From: RGIG4694 sp964501705
Lineage (GTDB): Bacteria; Bacillota; Clostridia; Oscillospirales; Ruminococcaceae
Direction of reading: 5' to 3'
Assembly (NCBI GenBank): GCA_964501705.1
Contig: CAZCUQ010000085.1
Location: 1-7,837 of the forward strand
Length of the DNA stretch: 7,837 bases
The translations under genes were made by a program, and so were the position numbers. This document shows positions 1 through 6,212 of this stretch, in pieces. Each line of letters opens with the position of its first letter. The first letter of the stretch is position 1. The notes below the pieces were generated by a model. That model saw only the letters and a program-made list of their open reading frames with translations. It had not been told where the DNA came from and did not search any database.

Positions 1-59
1 TTACCTCTTTGATTTTCTGCTCCAGCTTATCCGCAAGCTGACGGCGCATATCCGCTCAT
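1..59 (-). pseudogene. 5' end of a decayed or frameshifted gene running off the left edge
   Basis: Read on the minus strand, GGAGGG lies about 6 nt before an ATG at 59-57, but that frame stops after ten codons. A second frame, shifted by 10 nt, begins with ATG at 49 and stays open to the window edge, reading MRRQLADKLEQKIKEV. A missing 2 bp between the two ATGs would join them into a protein starting MSADMRRQL. The charged, helix-like composition looks coding. The ATG overlaps the stop of the upstream remnant in ATGA form, as in an operon. I do not recognise the family. An alternative is that the inner ATG is the true start, but its ribosome site would then be 16 nt away, which is too far. 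Confidence 0.35.
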
Positions 60-209
60 GCTTTTCCCTCCAATCCAAATAATTTATTTACACCATCCCT
101 GGATTATGTGGATTTCTCAATGATTTTTTCCCATAGTGCATCACCTGTATAATTTGGAGAGTATTTTTTTCAACCTAAGAGAATGGGTATGGTATTCAAC
201 TGAGGAGAA
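56..209 (-). pseudogene. decayed C-terminal remnant of an unknown minus-strand gene
   Basis: On the minus strand, one frame from about 163 to 56 reads protein-like sequence (YSPNYTGDALWEKIIEK, then DGVNKLFGLEGKA and a stop) with a single in-frame TAA at 106-104. Upstream, a run of seven T on the + strand (164-170) separates it from another open frame that reads EYHTHSLRLKK and extends to 209. One slip in that homopolymer would join the two. The final TGA overlaps the ATG of the next remnant (ATGA), so two genes were probably translationally coupled here. Family unknown. One nonsense codon plus one frameshift in 150 bp argues for decay rather than an active gene, but chance open frames cannot be excluded in so short a stretch. 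Confidence 0.35.
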
Positions 210-650
210 TTAGGCTAACTTTTAGCAAGCATACAGTCAACTGGGAAATCAAAAGTTACATAATGCAACAATCAAGTAAACCAAATAACCTATTAGCTTT
301 ATGAAATTTTTGTGTTCCGGTTTGTATATGGAATGTAAATAAACAACCATGTATTGAACTAAGTCCCCAATCATATTTCCATTATACATCATTTTGTCTT
401 GAAATGCAACACTAAATCAGTCTTTTTTGATGAATGAGCCTTCTATTTTGTTTGCATTTGTTTTTTTGTTTCCTTTTTGTAACTCATGCGGATGGTCTGA
501 CTTCTTTAATGTAAAATTTACGATAAAATATGCAGAAATGTTCCCCCAATCAAATGAACACAGAAAATAGTATATCCGGATGCCGATATTTTTTTCAAAA
601 AAAGTATATCTCTCTTGTCATAAACGCTGACGCGGCTGATTTTTTCACTG
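210..650. other. AT-rich non-coding stretch with no gene recognised
   Basis: Both strands are broken by frequent stops and no open frame has a ribosome site or recognisable motif. The DNA is clearly richer in A and T than the coding parts of the window. It contains a TTTTTTT-c-AAAAAAA inverted repeat (589-603) and a reverse-complement copy of TGTAACTTTT (251-260). A 67-codon frame at 530-733 runs through the terminator hairpin and has poor composition, so I do not treat it as a gene. The stretch may be a junction left by a lost or decayed mobile element, which is inference. Confidence 0.5.
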
Positions 651-683
651 AAAACGGCACGCTCCAAAAAACGTGCCGCTTTT
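651..683. terminator. bidirectional Rho-independent terminator hairpin
   Basis: Perfect 7-bp stem CGGCACG (655-661) with CGTGCCG (672-678) and a 10-nt loop. It is flanked by AAAA on the left and by C then TTTT on the right, so each strand carries a short U tract. No intact gene ends just before it on either strand, so it appears to be an orphan whose gene has been lost. Confidence 0.65.
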
Positions 684-712
684 CAGGTTCTCGGATACTT
701 TATCCGCAAGTA

Positions 713-741
713 TTGACTTTTACGGAGTTTTGAGGTAAACT
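713..741 (+). promoter_or_regulatory. possible weak sigma-A promoter
   Basis: TTGACT (713-718) and TAAACT (736-741) are separated by 17 bp. The -35 is five of six and the -10 four of six to consensus. It would drive the small remnant frame starting at 754. It could be a chance match in AT-rich DNA. Confidence 0.35.
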
Positions 742-919
742 ATAAGTGTTAATATGGACGGTACAAAACAGACAATCCGGGCGAAAGGATGAATCCGATT
801 TCTGATTTGGTTTTCAGCCGGATGTTTCAAAGTACGAAAAGCGCAGATGCCGCAATGAAATATGCCATTTCCGCGGCTCCGGGAGCAGAGCCGAAAAAAA
901 CAAAAGGAGCGGATAAGGC

Positions 920-944
920 GGGAAAAACAAATTTCATTTTTCCC
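920..944. repeat. inverted repeat abutting the -35 of the glycosyltransferase promoter
   Basis: GGGAAAAA (920-927) and TTTTTCCC (937-944) form a perfect 8-bp palindrome with a 9-nt spacer, ending at the base before the -35 hexamer. It could be an operator or a hairpin closing off the upstream remnant. No factor can be named. Confidence 0.45.
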
Positions 945-973
945 TTGACGATAGCTTTCCGATGTGTTATAAT
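945..973 (+). promoter_or_regulatory. strong sigma-A promoter of the glycosyltransferase operon
   Basis: TTGACG (945-950), a 17-bp spacer and TATAAT (968-973), preceded by TGT, which gives an extended -10. Transcription should begin near 980, leaving a leader of about 30 nt that contains the AGAGGAG ribosome site (995-1001). Confidence 0.85.
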
Positions 974-1009
974 AATAAATATATGACATAAAAAAGAGGA
1001 GATTTTAAC

Positions 1010-1972
1010 GTGGTAAAGCTGTCGCTTGCCGTTCCCTGCTATAATGAGCAGGATAACGTCCTGATGTTTTATAACACAGTAAAAGAAGCGTTTGACGGAA
1101 AATTCTCATACGAGATCATCTTCGTGAATGACGGAAGCAAAGATGAAACCGAAAAACGACTTGAAGAAATATATGAAAAAAAAGAAGAAAATGTTAAAAT
1201 TGTAAATTTTTCCCGCAATTTTGGAAAAGAAGCCGCCGTTTACGCCGCGCTTCTGTCCTCTGAAGGCGAATATACCTGCATTATCGACGCGGATATGCAG
1301 CAGCGCCCCGAAACGGTGCTTGAAATGTTAAGCTTTCTGGAGAGAAATCCCGATTTCGATGCCGCTGCGGCTTATCAGGAAAAACGTATCGAGGGAAAAA
1401 TACTGTCGCTTTGCAAGGGAGCGTTCTACAAGATCATAAACGGTATCTGTGAAACGAAATTTTACCCGAATGCAAGCGATTTCCGCGTTTTCAGAAGAAA
1501 TGTCCTTGAAGCGGTTCTTTCTTTAAAGGAAACGAAACGCTTTTCAAAAGGGATATTTTCGTGGGTGGGCTTTAAAACGCATTACCTGCCCTACACCGCA
1601 AGCGAGAGAAACGCGGGCGAAAGCAAATGGAATTTTTCAAAGCTTTTAAAATATGCGTTCGGCGGGATAATATCTTACACCGTATCTCCGCTGAGGGCGA
1701 TTTTTCCCGTCGGAACTTTTCTTACTGTCGGCGGACTTGCATGGTTTATCGTTATGACGGTCATTTCCGCAAAAAACGGTCTTTCGGATATGTATTCCCT
1801 TTTGCTGATCCTTTCTTTTATCACCTTTATGACGGGGATAATTCTGTCTGCGGCGGGAATACTGGGCGAGTATATTTCGAGAATTTTCAGAGAAGATTTA
1901 AACCGTCCCGTATATATCGAAAAATCCCGCTTTGTCTGCAAAAAAGAAGAAAAAAGGAATATGAATGAATAA
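1010..1972 (+). CDS. GT2-family membrane glycosyltransferase, GtrB/DPM1-like
   Basis: A 320-residue protein expected to transfer a sugar from a nucleotide donor to a polyprenyl phosphate (undecaprenyl phosphate) at the inner face of the membrane. The GT-A domain shows VPCYNEQDN (8-16), FVNDGSKDET (38-47), NFSRNFGKEAA (66-76) and a DAD metal/donor site at 93-95, followed by MQQRPE where relatives often have LQDPPE. The acceptor-side motifs ASDFRVFRR (155-163) and RNAGESKW (200-207) are present. Two membrane helices follow at about 231-253 and 262-288, as in GtrB/YfdH proteins, with a cytoplasmic basic tail. Length is normal for the family. The GTG start sits 8 nt after AGAGGAG, and no better ATG lies nearby. 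It overlaps the next gene by 8 nt. The sugar and final acceptor cannot be told from sequence. Confidence 0.92.
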   Translation: MVKLSLAVPCYNEQDNVLMFYNTVKEAFDGKFSYEIIFVNDGSKDETEKRLEEIYEKKEENVKIVNFSRNFGKEAAVYAALLSSEGEYTCIIDADMQQRPETVLEMLSFLERNPDFDAAAAYQEKRIEGKILSLCKGAFYKIINGICETKFYPNASDFRVFRRNVLEAVLSLKETKRFSKGIFSWVGFKTHYLPYTASERNAGESKWNFSKLLKYAFGGIISYTVSPLRAIFPVGTFLTVGGLAWFIVMTVISAKNGLSDMYSLLLILSFITFMTGIILSAAGILGEYISRIFREDLNRPVYIEKSRFVCKKEEKRNMNE

Positions 1973-2411
1973 ATTAACCGAGCTTTTAAAAAAATACCGC
2001 GAAATTATAATGTATCTTATTGTCGGAGTTTGTACGACAGCCGTAAACTGGATAGTTTATACCCCTCTTGTGGCGGCAGGCGTCCCGATGACGCCAAGCA
2101 ATGCCGCAGCGTGGTTCTGCTCGGTCGTTTTTGCGTTTTTCACAAATAAATATCTTGTGTTCAAAAGCAGTACAAGGGAAACCGTCGGTTTTCTTAAAGA
2201 AATAATATCTTTTTTCGCCGCGAGAATAGTTTCGGGTGCAGTCGAGATATTTCTGCCCTCGTTTTTGTTTGAGTCGGGTCTTGATATGAGCCTTTTCGGA
2301 ATAGAAGGCGCATGGGCGAAGCTTGTCGTCAGCGTGCTTATTATTGTTATGAACTACCTGTCCGGCAAGCTTTTCGTATTTAAGCATAAAGGAGGGAAAG
2401 GCAGCGAATGA
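1965..2411 (+). CDS. GtrA-like four-helix membrane protein
   Basis: A 148-residue hydrophobic protein of the GtrA family (PF04138 type). These are four-helix membrane proteins proposed to flip or help translocate polyprenyl-linked sugars made by GtrB-like enzymes. Helices lie at about 13-37, 44-65, 75-102 and 115-139. The family hallmarks are visible after helix 2 (FFTNKYLVFKS, 58-68) and helix 4 (NYLSGKLFVFK, 130-140). The C-terminus is short, polar and cytoplasmic. The start lies inside the end of the glycosyltransferase gene, 7 nt after AAAGG, so translation is probably coupled. A GtrB-GtrA pair is the classic arrangement in serotype-conversion and wall-decoration loci. The flippase role is family-level knowledge and debated; the family call is firm. 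Confidence 0.9.
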   Translation: MNKLTELLKKYREIIMYLIVGVCTTAVNWIVYTPLVAAGVPMTPSNAAAWFCSVVFAFFTNKYLVFKSSTRETVGFLKEIISFFAARIVSGAVEIFLPSFLFESGLDMSLFGIEGAWAKLVVSVLIIVMNYLSGKLFVFKHKGGKGSE

Positions 2412-3208
2412 TTATCTGTATATCGGGCGCGGAATACGGACTGGGAGAAATATTTGCCGAGGAATTCTCGCGGCGCGGACATGAAACCGTGTCTATGTCC
2501 GAGGTTTTCTTTTCAGACAGATCGGATATCTCGGCCTTTCTGAAGCTTCATCACCCCGATGCGGTGATACACTGCCGCACAGACTTTCCGTCTCCTTTAT
2601 TTGCAATGACGAATTTATCCTCAAGCTGTGCGGAATTAAAGATACCGATAATGCTTCCGAGCAGTTCCTCCGTGTTCGGCACTCTCGACAGGGCAAACGA
2701 GCGCACTCCCCGATGTCCGGTTACGGCGGCGGGAAACGTATTTTACGAATGTGAAAATTTAGCCGCTCAGACAGGAAGATTCTATATACTCCGTCTTCCC
2801 GACAACCGCTTCGGCACGGGAGACTCGGAGAATGATATCGTTGAAAAGCTGTTTATTCTGGGCAGCAAAAAAAAGGAAATACTCCTTAACAGAACGCATG
2901 AGTTTTCCGTTGTTTCCTGTTACGATGCCGCTGAGCTTGGCGCCGATATTGTCGAAAAAGGGAAATTCGGGATATATAACTGTGCAAACGGAGGTCTTTG
3001 CAGCGAGTTCTCTCTTGCCTGCGAGGTTTACAGACTTGCACGTCTTTCGGGAATGGACGAATTCTTCGATGTTTCGGTGCTCCCCACCGATTCGGGAGGC
3101 ATTTCCTTTGAAATGCAGTGTTTATCCGTCAAAAAGGCGCTCATTGAACCCCTCGAAAGCTGGCAGAGCGCTCTTGCAAGGTATATTGAGTCAAGAGGAA
3201 AAAAATAA
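2408..3208 (+). CDS. RmlD-like NAD(P)-dependent sugar epimerase/reductase, catalytic Lys missing
   Basis: A 266-residue extended short-chain dehydrogenase/reductase most like dTDP-4-dehydrorhamnose reductase (RmlD). The N-terminal Rossmann motif is SGAEYGLGE (6-14), where RmlD usually has TGANGQLG. HPDAVIHC (49-56) matches the PDVVIN strand, SSSSVFG (85-91) matches the substrate-binding Ser/Thr strand, and the later FGIYNCANGG (187-196) matches the RmlD GxYHxxN segment. The active-site YxxxK motif reads Y113-E-C-E-N117, so the Tyr is kept and the Lys is Asn. Activity as a standard reductase is therefore doubtful; it could bind a nucleotide sugar without turnover or use altered chemistry. It starts at an ATGA overlap with gtrA, with GGAGG about 10 nt upstream, so it is the third gene of the operon. 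The sugar specificity is not readable. Confidence 0.75.
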   Translation: MIICISGAEYGLGEIFAEEFSRRGHETVSMSEVFFSDRSDISAFLKLHHPDAVIHCRTDFPSPLFAMTNLSSSCAELKIPIMLPSSSSVFGTLDRANERTPRCPVTAAGNVFYECENLAAQTGRFYILRLPDNRFGTGDSENDIVEKLFILGSKKKEILLNRTHEFSVVSCYDAAELGADIVEKGKFGIYNCANGGLCSEFSLACEVYRLARLSGMDEFFDVSVLPTDSGGISFEMQCLSVKKALIEPLESWQSALARYIESRGKK

Positions 3209-3226
3209 TTCGCTTAAAGTTACTTT

Positions 3227-3337
3227 TCATATCGAATTTTTGAATAACCTCAAATCAGATTTCATTTGTTGTTTTTCCGCATCTTCAAGGGCAATGTCGT
3301 TGACTATAAAAAGAAAAGTCTCACCGTAATAACTCTC
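3227..3337 (-). pseudogene. possible C-terminal coding remnant on the minus strand
   Basis: Between the two + strand units, one minus-strand frame is open for 36 codons after a TGA at 3340-3338. It reads protein-like sequence (YYGETFLFIVND, then IALEDAEKQQMKSDLRLF) and ends at TGA 3229-3227. It has no usable start codon, and the upstream DNA is closed in this frame by stops. I do not recognise it. It is either the tail of a decayed gene or a chance open frame. Confidence 0.25.
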
Positions 3338-3368
3338 TCAGACAATATTTTTCAAAATAACAGTATGA

Positions 3369-3400
3369 TATCACAGTATTATCACAAATATGTGTATAAT
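3369..3400 (+). promoter_or_regulatory. promoter region of the J-domain operon with a TATCACA direct repeat
   Basis: A perfect -10 TATAAT lies at 3395-3400, about 48 bp before the chosen start. The expected -35 region (near 3371-3377) has no good TTGACA match. Instead, two copies of TATCACA (3369-3375 and 3380-3386) lie 11 bp apart, about one helical turn, just upstream of the -10. That spacing would suit an activator or repressor site; the factor is unknown. Confidence 0.5.
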
Positions 3401-3447
3401 GAGTAAATAGAAAAATAAAAAGCGTCATTAAATGGGGTGTGCTTTCC

Positions 3448-4074
3448 GTGACAAATCCGTACAGAATTCTCGGAGTTTCCGAAAACGCTTCGGAAGGAGA
3501 AATCAAAAAGGCTTACAGAGAGCTTGTAAAAAAATATCACCCCGATCTTCATCCCGACGACAGCACCGCCGCCGCTAAAATGAGCGAAATAAACGCCGCT
3601 TACGATATGCTCAAAAGCAATACGGACAGCGCGGGCAGACCCGTTTATCAAAATGATTACGATGAGCCGCAGACGGAATCGGCTGACCCCGACAGGGAAC
3701 TCGATGTGATCGAAATCCTTATCAGATCGGACAATATCCGCCGCGCTATGGAGATCCTGTCGGAAATGAAAACAAGACCCGCAAGATGGTACTATCTGAG
3801 TGCCGTCGCGGAATACGCATACGGGAATATCGGAAAAGCCGTAAGACTTATGGAAAGTGCCGTTTTGCTTGATCCTGAAAATATCTCTTACAAACGGATC
3901 AAAGAAAAAATGGAGGATATCCCTCAAAGCTTTTACGAGTCATACTCTCCGCGAAGCAGCGCGGGCTGTTCGGGTGCGGCTGTCACGTTCATTTTTCGTG
4001 CGGCGGCGATCATTCTGATAATACAGATGTTTTTCATGCTGCTCGGCTCGGCGGGATATTTTTTGATGCGATGA
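3448..4074 (+). CDS. tail-anchored J-domain protein with TPR-like repeat
   Basis: A 208-residue protein with an N-terminal DnaJ domain (about 3-57). It has the NPYRILGV opening and the invariant HPD at 31-33, the motif that stimulates DnaK ATPase. It lacks the Gly/Phe and zinc-finger regions of true DnaJ, so it is a class III J protein. An acidic linker leads to a helical, TPR-like segment (about 85-152; AMEILSEM and AVRLMESAVLLDPEN), then a single hydrophobic helix near 183-206 at the very C-terminus. The J domain should face the cytosol. I prefer the GTG at 3448, because GGGGTG lies 8 nt upstream and the protein then begins MTNPYRILGV as relatives do. The GTG at 3439 lies on that ribosome site. 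It probably recruits DnaK to a membrane client, perhaps with the next gene. Confidence 0.85.
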   Translation: MTNPYRILGVSENASEGEIKKAYRELVKKYHPDLHPDDSTAAAKMSEINAAYDMLKSNTDSAGRPVYQNDYDEPQTESADPDRELDVIEILIRSDNIRRAMEILSEMKTRPARWYYLSAVAEYAYGNIGKAVRLMESAVLLDPENISYKRIKEKMEDIPQSFYESYSPRSSAGCSGAAVTFIFRAAAIILIIQMFFMLLGSAGYFLMR

Positions 4075-4110
4075 ATCGACGAAAGATTTTTGAAGGGAGA
4101 AAACAGACCG

Positions 4111-4518
4111 GTGAATAAATTCCGTGAAAAGCTCCGAAGCTTCATGCTCGGAAGATACGGCGCGGACGAGCTGTACAGATTCTGCGCCGCCGTTATGCTT
4201 ATCCTTCTGATTTTGGGATTTTTCTTACGAAGCATGATATTATACGCACTTGTCGGTATTATTATTGTTTGGTGCTATTACAGATTTCTGTCAAGAAATA
4301 TTCACGCAAGAGCAGAGGAAAACAGGATTTATCTGACATTCAAGGATAAAATTCAAAGATTTTTCAGAATTTCCGGACTTAAATTCCGCGACAGAAAAAC
4401 TCACGTTTACAGAAAATGTCCCGTATGCAAAAAAATGCTGCGTCTGCCGAAAAGAAAAGGAAATCACACCGTAAACTGTCCCCATTGCAAAAAAGACTTT
4501 ACGATTAAAATCAGATGA
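4111..4518 (+). CDS. small two-helix membrane protein with C-terminal zinc ribbon
   Basis: A 135-residue protein of a conserved but uncharacterised Clostridia family. I recall similar proteins starting MNKFREKL..FMxGRYGxDxL, without a named function. After the basic N-terminus (FMLGRYGADELYRF, 11-24) there are two membrane helices at about 25-39 and 42-59, then a basic cytoplasmic stretch and a zinc ribbon with paired CPVC (103-106) and CPHC (123-126), suited to one Zn2+. The GTG at 4111 is preferred: GGGAG (4095-4099) lies 11 nt upstream. A TTG at 4090 would extend the frame by seven residues but lies before that site. It follows the J-domain gene by 36 bp and ends immediately before the shared terminator. 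The ribbon could bind protein or nucleic acid; the function is unknown. Confidence 0.8.
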   Translation: MNKFREKLRSFMLGRYGADELYRFCAAVMLILLILGFFLRSMILYALVGIIIVWCYYRFLSRNIHARAEENRIYLTFKDKIQRFFRISGLKFRDRKTHVYRKCPVCKKMLRLPKRKGNHTVNCPHCKKDFTIKIR

Positions 4519-4556
4519 AAAACGGCTCCCCCGACTTTGTGAAGGAGCCGTTTTCT
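4518..4556. terminator. bidirectional terminator between convergent operons
   Basis: An 11-bp stem, AAAACGGCTCC (4519-4529) with GGAGCCGTTTT (4544-4554) and a 14-nt loop, is flanked by A and T tracts so that both strands end in U-rich RNA. It sits between the zinc-ribbon gene stop (4516-4518) and the ptsI stop (4557-4555) and should end both transcripts. Confidence 0.92.
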
Positions 4557-6192
4557 ATATTTTTTCATGTCCCGAAAGGTCTATGCTTCTCACCTTGTCT
4601 CTTATTTCAAGTACAAACGGCGGAGAGACGGACAATTCGTCTATCCCCATGCGAAGCCAGCATTCCGTAAGCGAAGTGTCCGCGGCAAGCTCGCCGCATA
4701 TCCCTATCCATTTCCCGTATCGGTGAGCGCTTTTCGTCGCATATCCGACAAGCCTTATGATAGCGTCGTGCTTTGAATTTATAAATCTGTCGATACGCGG
4801 ATTCTGTCTGTCGGCGGCAAGAGTATACTGAATAAGATCGTTCGTGCCGACACTGAAAAAATCCACCATCGGAGCAAGCTCGTCGCTTATAACGGCGGCG
4901 GCGGGAGTTTCTATCATTATTCCCGTTTCTGTGCGCTCGGAAAACGGAAGTCCCTCGCGCCAAAGCTCCGATTTTACATCATGGATAATTCCGTAAATTT
5001 CGGTGATCTCTCCCGCAGAGGTTATCATCGGAAACATAATCGCAAGATTACCGTAAACGGAAGCGCGGTAAAGAGCGCGGAGCTGAGTTTTAAAAACATC
5101 CTTTCTCTCCAGACAGATCCTTATGGCGCGAAAACCCAGAGCGGGATTTTCTTCCTCGTCCAGATCAAAATATCCTATTTTTTTGTCCGCTCCTATGTCG
5201 AGGGTGCGGATGATCACTTTTTTTCCGCTCATGCTTTCAAGAACCTTTTTATACGCGTTGAACTGCGTCTGTTCATCGGGGTAATCATCGCTTTCAAGAT
5301 AGAGAAATTCACTACGGAAAAGCCCTATGCCGCCCGCGTCGTTTAAAAGTACGGCTCCGATATCCTTTACTCCGCTGATATTCGCGTATATCTTTATTTT
5401 TGTGCCGTCGAGAGTGATATTTTCTTTTCCCTTCAGTTCCTCCAGAAGAGCGTTTCTTTTTTTGAATTTTTCTTCCTTTTCGCGTATTTCGGAGATCACA
5501 TCATCATCGGGTTCGATATAAAGCTTTCCGTTAAAGCCGTCCACCGCTGCGGTTTTCCCGTCCATATCGGGAGATATCCCGTCTGCGCCTATTATTGCGG
5601 GGATATTCATTGTCCGCGCCAGAATTGCCGTATGAGAATTAAGCGAACCGTGTTTTGTCACAAACGCAAGAACCTTGGATTTATCGAGAGAAACAGTCTC
5701 GCTCGGAGCAAGGTCATCGGCTAAAATTATACATTTTTCCTCTCTTTCGCTGTTTTCTTCTTTTCCCGACAGGATTCGTATGAGTCTGTTTGAGATATCC
5801 CTGACATCCGCCGCTCTTGTACGCATATATTCATCCTCCATTGAGGAAAAGACCGAGGCGAAATTGTCCGAGGTCAAAGCGGCGGCGTATTCGGCGTTCA
5901 CAAGCTGATTTTGTATTATTTCTCTCACCGAGTTAAGATAGTCCCCGTCTGAGAGCATCATTATATGGATATCGAAGATCTGAGCATTTGTTTCCCCGAC
6001 CTCCGAAAGAGCCTTTTCGTAAAGAGCGTTAAGCTCCTTTTCAGCTTGAGAGCATGCCCTTTCAAATCGTGCGATCTCCTTTTCGGGGTCGGTGATTTTT
6101 TCTCTGCTGACATTTGCGTCCGACTTTTTAAAGAAGCGGATCTTTCCGACAGCCGCTCCGCTGTATACGCTTTTTCCCGTAATAACCTGCAT
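4555..6192 (-). CDS. ptsI: PTS enzyme I (phosphoenolpyruvate-protein phosphotransferase)
   Basis: Enzyme I takes phosphate from phosphoenolpyruvate onto its own histidine and passes it to HPr, the first step of sugar uptake by the cytoplasmic/membrane PTS. The 545 residues are slightly short of the usual 570 or so but complete. The N-terminal HPr-binding and phosphohistidine domain has GSLNSHTAILART (182-194) with active His187. The PEP-binding barrel has GLFRSEFLY (Arg293), IRTLDIGADK (Arg329), SVGTNDLIQYTLAADRQN (447-464) and the general acid Cys499 in GICGELAADTS (497-507). All key catalytic residues are present. The ATG at 6192 follows GGGAG by 8 nt. It lies 20 bp downstream of ptsH with no terminator between, so the two are cotranscribed. 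The call is firm. Confidence 0.97.
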   Translation of the reverse strand: MQVITGKSVYSGAAVGKIRFFKKSDANVSREKITDPEKEIARFERACSQAEKELNALYEKALSEVGETNAQIFDIHIMMLSDGDYLNSVREIIQNQLVNAEYAAALTSDNFASVFSSMEDEYMRTRAADVRDISNRLIRILSGKEENSEREEKCIILADDLAPSETVSLDKSKVLAFVTKHGSLNSHTAILARTMNIPAIIGADGISPDMDGKTAAVDGFNGKLYIEPDDDVISEIREKEEKFKKRNALLEELKGKENITLDGTKIKIYANISGVKDIGAVLLNDAGGIGLFRSEFLYLESDDYPDEQTQFNAYKKVLESMSGKKVIIRTLDIGADKKIGYFDLDEEENPALGFRAIRICLERKDVFKTQLRALYRASVYGNLAIMFPMITSAGEITEIYGIIHDVKSELWREGLPFSERTETGIMIETPAAAVISDELAPMVDFFSVGTNDLIQYTLAADRQNPRIDRFINSKHDAIIRLVGYATKSAHRYGKWIGICGELAADTSLTECWLRMGIDELSVSPPFVLEIRDKVRSIDLSGHEKI

Positions 6193-6212
6193 GATTTTTT
6201 CTCCCGTATCAA

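Larger units (their letters stand above)
754..986 (+). pseudogene. degenerate N-terminal fragment resembling an Rpn/PD-(D/E)XK nuclease-transposase
   Basis: An ATG at 754 opens a 12-codon frame (MDGTKQTIRAKG) whose TGA overlaps the ATG at 789 of a second frame. That frame reads MNPISDLVFSRMFQSTKSAD and then continues through low-quality, Lys/Ala-rich sequence to 986. The NPISDxVFSRMFxSxKSA pattern reminds me of the N-terminus of Rpn-type recombination-promoting nuclease/putative transposase proteins, which are usually around 300 residues. This rests on memory of the family and not on a search. The ATG at 789 has AAGG directly abutting it, too close for normal initiation, and the tail overlaps the next gene's promoter. 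I therefore read it as a frameshifted, truncated remnant. It may instead be non-coding. Confidence 0.3.

Noticed and set aside
214..226. GCTAA-ctt-TTAGC small palindrome
   Set aside because: Five base pairs in AT-rich DNA with no neighbouring gene; expected by chance.
530..733. 67-codon + strand frame
   Set aside because: It runs through the terminator hairpin at 651-683 and an AT-rich palindrome, with no ribosome site or protein-like pattern.
720..989. 89-codon minus-strand frame before the glycosyltransferase
   Set aside because: Antisense to the remnant frame and the strong promoter, Arg/Cys/Phe-rich, no ribosome site.
2950..2956. TGTCGAA (0A-box sequence)
   Set aside because: It is inside the coding sequence of the RmlD-like gene, far from any promoter, and encodes ordinary Val-Glu codons, so it is most likely chance.
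2832..3329. 165-codon + strand open frame overlapping the RmlD-like gene
   Set aside because: It is a shadow in another frame of a clear SDR-family gene, with Ser/Leu/Lys-rich composition, no ribosome site and no recognisable motifs.
3209..3360. Terminator for the glycosyltransferase operon
   Set aside because: I looked for a G/C-rich stem followed by T residues after the stop at 3208 and found only weak pairings such as GTCT/AGAC, so none is called.
3321..3506. 61-codon minus-strand frame overlapping the start of the J-domain gene
   Set aside because: Most of it is antisense to the J domain and its promoter; Cys/Tyr/Phe-rich composition and no ribosome site.
4607..5908. Several frames of 64-121 codons inside ptsI on both strands
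   Set aside because: ptsI is unmistakable over this whole stretch, and the others are frame shadows.
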